In this document: piece after piece, positions 58,307 through 64,000 of the stretch
How positions within the stretch are numbered: the stretch's first letter is position 1
Layout: each line of letters starts with the position of its first letter
Source: CBFDCQ01 sp965603355
GTDB taxonomy: Bacteria; Hydrogenedentota; CAZGCA01; CBFDCQ01
Assembly: GCA_965603355.1 (NCBI GenBank)
Contig: CBFDCQ010000001.1
Coordinates: 62,001-126,000 of the forward strand
Direction: 5' to 3'
DNA: 64,000 nucleotides
Program-made: the position numbers and the translations under genes
Notes under the pieces: model-generated
The model's database searches: none
Told to the model about the DNA's origin: nothing
Seen by the model: the letters and a program-made list of their open reading frames with translations, nothing else

Positions 58307-61300
58307 CTAGTAGGACACCCCCAGGACCGGAGCTGTCGTCCATCCCCACTTGATCAGTATCTTATCCGGCGGCAGGAGTGACGTGTTGCCTAGACCGTAC
58401 CATGGGCCGAAATAGTCCGTATCGCCCACGCACCCATACTTCAGCTTGAAGTTCTTCACGTAACCGACTTCGCCGCAGATGTGCAGTTGCGTCTCCGGTC
58501 TGCCTTTAAGGATCATCATGTTTATCGACGCATCCGGCGCATCGATGTAGATATCGCAGTAATCCTCCCAATCCAGGTAGGCCTCCTCCCCGCAGGCCAC
58601 AATCAGGTCACCGCCACTGTCAGTAACCTGAATCGTCAGCGTGTTCGTATCCAAGTCGCGGTAGGCAACACAGCCGGGTTCGGTGTAAGTTACCTTTATG
58701 TCTCCGATATACTCCCTGTACGCCGCTCTCGTGCTGGCTGGCGACTCGCCTGCAACGGCACGCTCCCCGATATCGTCGTCGTCAAACGGTACGTCGAACG
58801 GCTTCGGTTTGAGCCCGACCGGCAGTTCGAGTTCTCCGAACCGCTCTTCGCCCTGCGCAGGGACGGAACGAATGTCCGGGTACTCCACTCCGAGCACAGG
58901 CGCGGTGGCAGCGCCCCGCTTTATCAGGATCTTCTTCGCCGGATCCTCAGCCGTGCTGCCCAGGCCGAAGTCCTCGCCGTAAGAGAGCGTGTTGCCTACG
59001 TACCCGTGCTTTAGTATGAAGTTCTTAACGTAACGGACCTGCCCGCAGACATAGAGCTGTGTCTCCGGTCGCCCCTTGAGGTTGATCTTTTTGAGCGACG
59101 CATCGGGCGCGTCAATCACGATATCGCACCGATCGTTCCAGAAGAGAGCGGCCTCCTCCCTGGCGACCACGGTCAGGACTCCCGGCTCGTCGCCCCATAC
59201 CGAGATGAGGAGCGTATCGGCCAAGTCGTCATAGCACGCGAAACAGGTCGGCTGGCTATAAACCACTTTAACGTCATTCACGAAGGCCTTGTATGCGCGA
59301 CCCTCTGCCGGCAGCGCCTGGTTGACGTGAACTACGGTCGTCGCGCTGTCGGATCCCGTCGGACCAGATACAGTGAGCGTGACCGTGTAGTCGCCCGTGA
59401 AGTAGTAAGTATGCGCCGGGTTCTGCGTCGTGCTCTCGTACCCGTCACCGAAATCCCACGACCAACTCGTGATCATGCCCGTCGATTCGTCCGTGAAGTC
59501 TATGGCCAGCGGTCTGGTGCCGCCAGATACGCCGGCGCTTAACGCTGCAACAGGCGATAGCAGCTCCACGTCACTGTACTCGTCGGCGCCGATATCGTAC
59601 TCCGTGCCGGTGCCGTCCGCGCCAACACCCGGCACATCAACAGGACGCGGCTCGCCGTCCATATCGGTAGACGGCGCGCCATCGCCGGTGCCTGCATCAA
59701 TGCACGGAGACGTGGCGCCGAGGTGGTAGTTGCCTGCTCCGGGGTCAACGAATTGCGGGTCGCCGTCCAGATTGTCCTCGGCTTCAGCCAAGACTGCATT
59801 GAGCCCGTTCGGGCCCGTTGCATCGGTGATGGTCACAAGACCTTCATTGAAATACACCCCGTCCGGATTGTTGTAGAACAGGCAGTTCTTCACGATGGGA
59901 TCCGACTCGTCGTCGTTCTCGTAAATCGCGTGGTTGTTGTTGTTCGCGAAAATGGTGTTGACGACCATCCCTTCACTGTCATGGAAAAGCACGCCTCCTG
60001 CGCGGTCGTCAGCGGAATTATCTACAAGCGTGCAGTTTGCGACTCTGACGTCCGTTTGGAACTCAAAATTCAGTGCGCCGCCGTGGTATGAAGCATGATT
60101 CCCTACAATCAGACAGTTGGCGATGACCGTGGAGAAACCTTCGTGACATTCGATCGCTCCCCCTTTACGACTCCGATTGTTCAAGAAGGTGCACCGGTCG
60201 ACCTCAAGAAACGATTCATAAGAACTGATTCCGCTCCCCAAGGCGTCCGTCACGTTGTCCTCGAACAAGCTGTCACTTACGGACGCACTCCCTCCCCACA
60301 CCTGGAACCCTCCTCCTTCGAACCCGAAGTTATCCCGGAACTGGCACTGGACAATAACTGCAGAGGATTGAACCACGGCTATGGCGCAGCCATATCGGCC
60401 TTGGTTTCCCGTGAACAGGCAATTCTCGATGGTGATACCCCAGGCGCCGCTGACGCACTTGATTCCACCGCCGCCCCAAGCTTGACTACTGTCCGCGTTG
60501 CCGCCGGTGATCGTGAAGCCGTCGATACCGACGTTATACAGGCCGTCGCAGACAATCACGTGAGGCGTAGCACCCTGCCCGTCCAACGTGGTCACATGCA
60601 CATCCGGGTCGCGGTCCCGGAACAACGCGTCGCCCGTGGCCGGAAATCCTCCGTATAGCGCCATAGCGCTCTCCAGCATGACTGGGGAACCGATGTTGTA
60701 CGTATCCGCCGCCACCCATACGTCCTTCCCCTGAGCTGAAGCCGACGCTACTGCATTGTGGAGGCTGTGCAGCGCCGTGGCCCAGGAGTTCCCGGTCGTG
60801 TTGTCACCGTTCGGCGACACAAACACCGGGTCACGCAACTGCTGTACCGGATCGGTTCCGTTGTCGACCTCCTCTCTGTCGGTCCATCCGTCACCGTCCG
60901 TATCCACCTGCTGCGGGTCCGTGCCATGAACGTACTCCTCGCCGTTCGTGAGTAAGTCGCCGTCCGCATCCGCGTCGGCATCGTCCTCAAGCGGCAGGAG
61001 GTCGTTTGCCTGTTCCCACCAGTCCGGCATGCCGTCCTCGTCGGAATCGACGAGTTCATCGAAGCCGATATCATAGCCTAGATGCACCGGCCGTTCCTCG
61101 CCGTCGAAATCGCCCGCCGGCGCATTTTCGCTCGTGCCCGCGTCAATGCACGGCGAGGAGGCCTGCAAGTGGTAGCCACCCGCGTCAGAGTTCACGAATA
61201 GGGGATCGCCCTCGATGTTGCCTTCCGCTTCCGCCATAACCGCATTCAAACCGCCAGGCCCTTCCGCGTTAAAGATGGTGTCCGACCCGTTATAGAAATA

Positions 61301-62377
61301 GACGCCGTCGGGATTACCGAAGAACAGGCAGTTCTTCACGGAAATGTCCTGTCCGGAGTCATTCTCAAAGATAGCGTGGCCATTGTTATTCACCAGGACC
61401 GTGTTGGCTATTGTAGCGTCGCAACTGTGGGCGAACACACCGCCTCCCTTGGGGGCGGAGTTGTCGACAATGGTGCAGTTCATGATTGTGATATTCGCTT
61501 CAAATCCCAGGCTTATACCGCCGCCATGATCGGTCGATGTATTCCCAACAACCAGACAGTTGGTGATGTTGATCTCATTGCTCTGGTGAATATCCACCCC
61601 GCCGGAGCCGTATGAACCTCTGTTGTCAGTGAAAGTACAGTGATTAACGGTTATGGAGCAGTCGTACCCGCTGATACCTCCGCCGTCGCGCGCTGAGTTG
61701 CCATGGAACAGACAGTCAGTGACCGTAGCTTGGGCTCGGTGCAGTTTAAGCCCTCCACCTTCGCTGGCGCTGTTGTACCGAAACTCACATCCCGTGACAG
61801 TCGCGCTGGCGTTATCGACATTCACTCCGCCGCCAAAGCCACTTATCCTATTGCCCTCAAGAACGCAGTCCACTATCGTGACATCCGAACTCCCGCCGAC
61901 ACAAGCAATCGCACCGCTGCCGGCATACCCAGGACCTCCCCCTATGCAGTCTGTAAGCGCGAGTCCGTCGATCCTCACACCGCTCACATTATCGCAGACA
62001 ATCAGGTTGTCGGCGGCGCCCTGGCCGTCCAACCTCGTAGCATACTCGGAAGGATCCCGGTCATCGAATCCCGGGTTACCCGCCGACGGGAACCCGCCGT
62101 ACACAGTGACACCACTCTGCATCGTTATTGCAGAACCGATACTGTAGTCACCCGCCGCTATCCAGACATCCTCGCCCCCGGACGCGGCCTGCGTTACCGC
62201 GTCATGGATGCTGAGAAGGGCAGTGGCCCACGAATCACCCGTCGTGTTGTCCCCGGTCTGGGCCACGTACACCTGGGCATAGCACTCTCCCGCTAAGACG
62301 AGGCACAACGAAAGACAGAGGACATATAAAAGAGGCCGAAGGAAGCCTGAATGCCGTTGGTGTTTCATGATTTCCAT
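58307..62377 (-). CDS. Giant secreted double beta-helix protein with TSP3, PKD and duplicated C-terminal domain
   Basis: 1356 residues from ATG 62377 (GGGAGG upstream), with a signal peptide ending near ...GECYAQ. Two right-handed parallel beta-helix regions (about 36-440 and 520-925) each begin with the same phrase, GDNTTG(D/N)SWATAL, and show rungs such as VTDCLFHGNSARDGGGISGYDCSITVNHCTF. TSP3-like acidic repeats (DSDEDGMPDWWEQ; DTDGDGWTDREE) separate them. A PKD domain (FTDESTGMITSWSWDFGDG...PAHTYYFTGDYTVTLTV) follows. Two copies of a domain of about 137 residues end the chain (GRPETQL.(V/I)CG.V.YVKNF; KILIK.G..TAPVLGV.Y). I do not recognise that domain. No CFI box is present, so this protein may use the C-terminal repeats for sorting. 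Confidence 0.8.
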   Translation of the reverse strand: MEIMKHQRHSGFLRPLLYVLCLSLCLVLAGECYAQVYVAQTGDNTTGDSWATALLSIHDAVTQAASGGEDVWIAAGDYSIGSAITMQSGVTVYGGFPSAGNPGFDDRDPSEYATRLDGQGAADNLIVCDNVSGVRIDGLALTDCIGGGPGYAGSGAIACVGGSSDVTIVDCVLEGNRISGFGGGVNVDNASATVTGCEFRYNSASEGGGLKLHRAQATVTDCLFHGNSARDGGGISGYDCSITVNHCTFTDNRGSYGSGGVDIHQSNEINITNCLVVGNTSTDHGGGISLGFEANITIMNCTIVDNSAPKGGGVFAHSCDATIANTVLVNNNGHAIFENDSGQDISVKNCLFFGNPDGVYFYNGSDTIFNAEGPGGLNAVMAEAEGNIEGDPLFVNSDAGGYHLQASSPCIDAGTSENAPAGDFDGEERPVHLGYDIGFDELVDSDEDGMPDWWEQANDLLPLEDDADADADGDLLTNGEEYVHGTDPQQVDTDGDGWTDREEVDNGTDPVQQLRDPVFVSPNGDNTTGNSWATALHSLHNAVASASAQGKDVWVAADTYNIGSPVMLESAMALYGGFPATGDALFRDRDPDVHVTTLDGQGATPHVIVCDGLYNVGIDGFTITGGNADSSQAWGGGGIKCVSGAWGITIENCLFTGNQGRYGCAIAVVQSSAVIVQCQFRDNFGFEGGGFQVWGGSASVSDSLFEDNVTDALGSGISSYESFLEVDRCTFLNNRSRKGGAIECHEGFSTVIANCLIVGNHASYHGGALNFEFQTDVRVANCTLVDNSADDRAGGVLFHDSEGMVVNTIFANNNNHAIYENDDESDPIVKNCLFYNNPDGVYFNEGLVTITDATGPNGLNAVLAEAEDNLDGDPQFVDPGAGNYHLGATSPCIDAGTGDGAPSTDMDGEPRPVDVPGVGADGTGTEYDIGADEYSDVELLSPVAALSAGVSGGTRPLAIDFTDESTGMITSWSWDFGDGYESTTQNPAHTYYFTGDYTVTLTVSGPTGSDSATTVVHVNQALPAEGRAYKAFVNDVKVVYSQPTCFACYDDLADTLLISVWGDEPGVLTVVAREEAALFWNDRCDIVIDAPDASLKKINLKGRPETQLYVCGQVRYVKNFILKHGYVGNTLSYGEDFGLGSTAEDPAKKILIKRGAATAPVLGVEYPDIRSVPAQGEERFGELELPVGLKPKPFDVPFDDDDIGERAVAGESPASTRAAYREYIGDIKVTYTEPGCVAYRDLDTNTLTIQVTDSGGDLIVACGEEAYLDWEDYCDIYIDAPDASINMMILKGRPETQLHICGEVGYVKNFKLKYGCVGDTDYFGPWYGLGNTSLLPPDKILIKWGWTTAPVLGVSY

Positions 62378-62853
62378 TTTCTGAACCTCCCTTCTTGCAG
62401 ACCGCTCTCACCTGAATTGCCTTGCAGTTCTTCGAGATTGATGGAAGATCGTCGAGTAACATACTCGACCGGTATGAACATGTTGACGTCTTTCGTATTC
62501 GGCGACGATGAACGGGGCTTCAGGAGGGTAGGGAGGATATGCTTGTCGGGCAGGACAATCCGCAACCGCAGAATGCCGTGGTTCATTGCCTCCCCCTCCA
62601 TGCCTGTCGGCACGCGTAGAAGGTCCCAAGCACCATGCAGCCAGAATCTAAGCTCTAACGTGAATCTGTCACGATCTTGTGTGACAGCGATCTAAACACG
62701 CAGGCTCTCCCCGACGAGTATAGTGTAACCTAAATGTCGTGGGCAATCAACAAGAAACTGCCCCGGAAACCTGAGTTCAAGTCGAACGGCGCACGCAGGT
62801 ATTGCACAACTGCATTCTGGGGGGATCGTTTCTGACAAGACTCTATTACTACG
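62378..62853. other. Intergenic region upstream of the beta-helix gene
   Basis: About 475 bases, no gene recognised. A minus-strand TATACT is at 62722-62717 without a good -35. Nothing else stands out. Confidence 0.4.
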
Positions 62854-64000
62854 TCATCTAGCGGAGGTCTGCGGTGGCTGCGCGTCCGGCGACTGGAATT
62901 CGCCATTGCGATGCAGCTCCAACATGATGCCTACGACCTCAGGATCGAACTGCTTACCGCTATTCCCGGTCAACTGAGCTTCTATCTCCGCATCGGTCAG
63001 GGCGCCGCGGTACGCCCTGTCAGAAGCCATAGCATCATAAGCGTCGGCGACTATGATCGTGCGAATACTCATCGACAAAGTATCGGCTTCGATACCGTCA
63101 GGATAGCCTCTCCCGTCCTGCCGTTCATGATGATGCCTGATAATGGGTATGGCCGGAGTCAGGAACGTCACCGGCGCCAGGACTTCACAGCCTGCTACAG
63201 GATGACGCCGCAGCATATCCCATTCTGCATCGTCCAGCGGACCGGGCTTGTTGAGCACAGTCTCCGGTATGGCGATCTTGCCGATATCATGAAGGGTCGC
63301 CGCCGTGCGCAGACAGTCCAGATCGTCGCTGCTCATGCCCAACATAGTCCCGATCCGCTCGCAGATGGCTGTAACGCGCTGCGAGTGACCGTGTGTGTAA
63401 GCGTCTTTCGCCTCAAGCGCAAGGACCAGCGACCGAATGGTCATCAGGTATGCGTCCTGGAGGCTGGCAAACAGTCTCGCGTTGTCGAGAGATACCGCGG
63501 CCTGGTTGGCAAGAATGGACAGCGTTTTGAGGTCGCTTGCAGTGAACGGGCGACCGTTTCGTTTCCTGTTGATGTTGATGACACCAAGCACCTGCTTGGA
63601 ACTCTTCACGGGAAGCGAGACACCCTCCTCGTCATGCGTCTCGATCGGGACGGACACGAAGGATTTGTCCGGCAGATCGTTGGAGGCATCCTTGAACTGC
63701 GCGTCCTGCTCGACGTCCGCGATGAGCAGCGGCTTGCCCTCTTTGGCCACCCATCCGGAAATCCCCTCGCCCAGTTTCACAACCGCTGCGCTTTTCACAT
63801 CGTCCGGTATGCCTATTGACACGGCTATCCTGAGCGTATCGCCGTCCCGGTCGCGCAGCATGATCGAGCCTCGTGTAGCCCCGGCTTTTGCCAGAGCGGA
63901 TTTCAGCACGAACTCGAGCAGCGATTTCTCTTCCCGAAGCGAGTTTATCGTCTCGCTGATCATGAACAGCTCGCCAAGCTCGCGCAGCCGCGCGTTCTCG
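62854..64000 (-). CDS. GAF-HD-GYP c-di-GMP phosphodiesterase, 5' end beyond the window
   Basis: At least 381 residues are visible; the frame stays open to the window edge (ENARLRELGELFMISETINSL), so the N-terminus is missing. A GAF domain (about 20-165 of the visible part) ends QAAVSLDNARLF. The HD-GYP domain has HDIGK, HHHERQDGRGYPDG and DAYDAMASDRAYR, that is, an intact metal site and GYP motif. Such enzymes hydrolyse cyclic di-GMP. The partial upstream coiled coil suggests another input module before GAF, for example a receiver. The tail after FDPEVV is short. Confidence 0.88.
   Translation of the reverse strand, partial: ENARLRELGELFMISETINSLREEKSLLEFVLKSALAKAGATRGSIMLRDRDGDTLRIAVSIGIPDDVKSAAVVKLGEGISGWVAKEGKPLLIADVEQDAQFKDASNDLPDKSFVSVPIETHDEEGVSLPVKSSKQVLGVININRKRNGRPFTASDLKTLSILANQAAVSLDNARLFASLQDAYLMTIRSLVLALEAKDAYTHGHSQRVTAICERIGTMLGMSSDDLDCLRTAATLHDIGKIAIPETVLNKPGPLDDAEWDMLRRHPVAGCEVLAPVTFLTPAIPIIRHHHERQDGRGYPDGIEADTLSMSIRTIIVADAYDAMASDRAYRGALTDAEIEAQLTGNSGKQFDPEVVGIMLELHRNGEFQSPDAQPPQTSAR

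Overview
The window is GC-rich, gene-dense bacterial chromosome. An LpxL-type lipid A acyltransferase and a complete type II secretion (T2SS) operon point to a Gram-negative envelope. A Mrp-linked group 4 [NiFe] hydrogenase points to anaerobic, H2-metabolising, ion-pumping energetics. Frequent GTG/TTG starts, FG-GAP, parallel beta-helix and TSP3 surface proteins, and small ECF sigma operons resemble uncultivated Planctomycetes/Omnitrophota/Hydrogenedentota-like genomes, but nothing here fixes the phylum. No rRNA, tRNA, CRISPR array or intact mobile element was recognised.

Layout. 1-1.8 kb: the end of a BMP-family lipoprotein gene and its RbsA-like double ATPase, without permease genes. 2.1-4.7 kb: a secreted clostripain-like peptidase with a CFI-box C-terminal anchor. 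4.9-8.2 kb: a Cache/HAMP histidine kinase and an NtrC-type (sigma54) response regulator. 8.4-23.5 kb: an apparent operon that starts with a sigma54-type -24/-12 promoter and a receiver-kinase hybrid. It continues with a sulfhydrogenase-like flavin/FeS module, a NuoG-like protein, a HycB-like ferredoxin, the group 4 [NiFe] hydrogenase core, two large antiporter subunits, the MnhB-MnhG set and a NuoI-like ferredoxin. It ends with a receiver-only protein.

23.5-27.5 kb (minus strand): an envelope operon of LpxL, VanZ-like, DUF523 and a TPR-Slt transglycosylase. 27.7-40 kb (minus): a T2SS operon in the order E-F-G-H-I-J-K-L-M-C-D, whose last four genes follow the pilM(N)-O-P-Q order of type IV pilus loci. 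40.5-46.8 kb: two three-gene ECF sigma/anti-sigma/membrane-or-secreted-protein operons around a catalytic-domain-less serine recombinase remnant and a DUF6812-like protein.

46.9-52.7 kb: a DUF362 protein, then a large secreted protein with a CARDB-like end, divergent from a sodium:solute symporter. 52.8-54.8 kb: three small membrane or unknown proteins. 54.8-55.3 kb: a gene-free island of palindromic repeats whose relatives also occur at 16.5, 46.8 and 52.7 kb. 55.3-62.4 kb (minus): a 13-repeat FG-GAP surface protein with the second CFI-box tail, and a giant double beta-helix/PKD protein with a duplicated unassigned C-terminal domain. 62.9-64 kb: a GAF/HD-GYP c-di-GMP phosphodiesterase that runs off the edge.

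The most notable feature is the hydrogenase locus. It combines an intact [NiFe] active-site subunit, a full Mrp-type ion pump and an apparent NAD(P)H-handling arm, with sigma54 control predicted from the adjacent regulator and promoter. The T2SS is the likely export route for some of the secreted proteins nearby.
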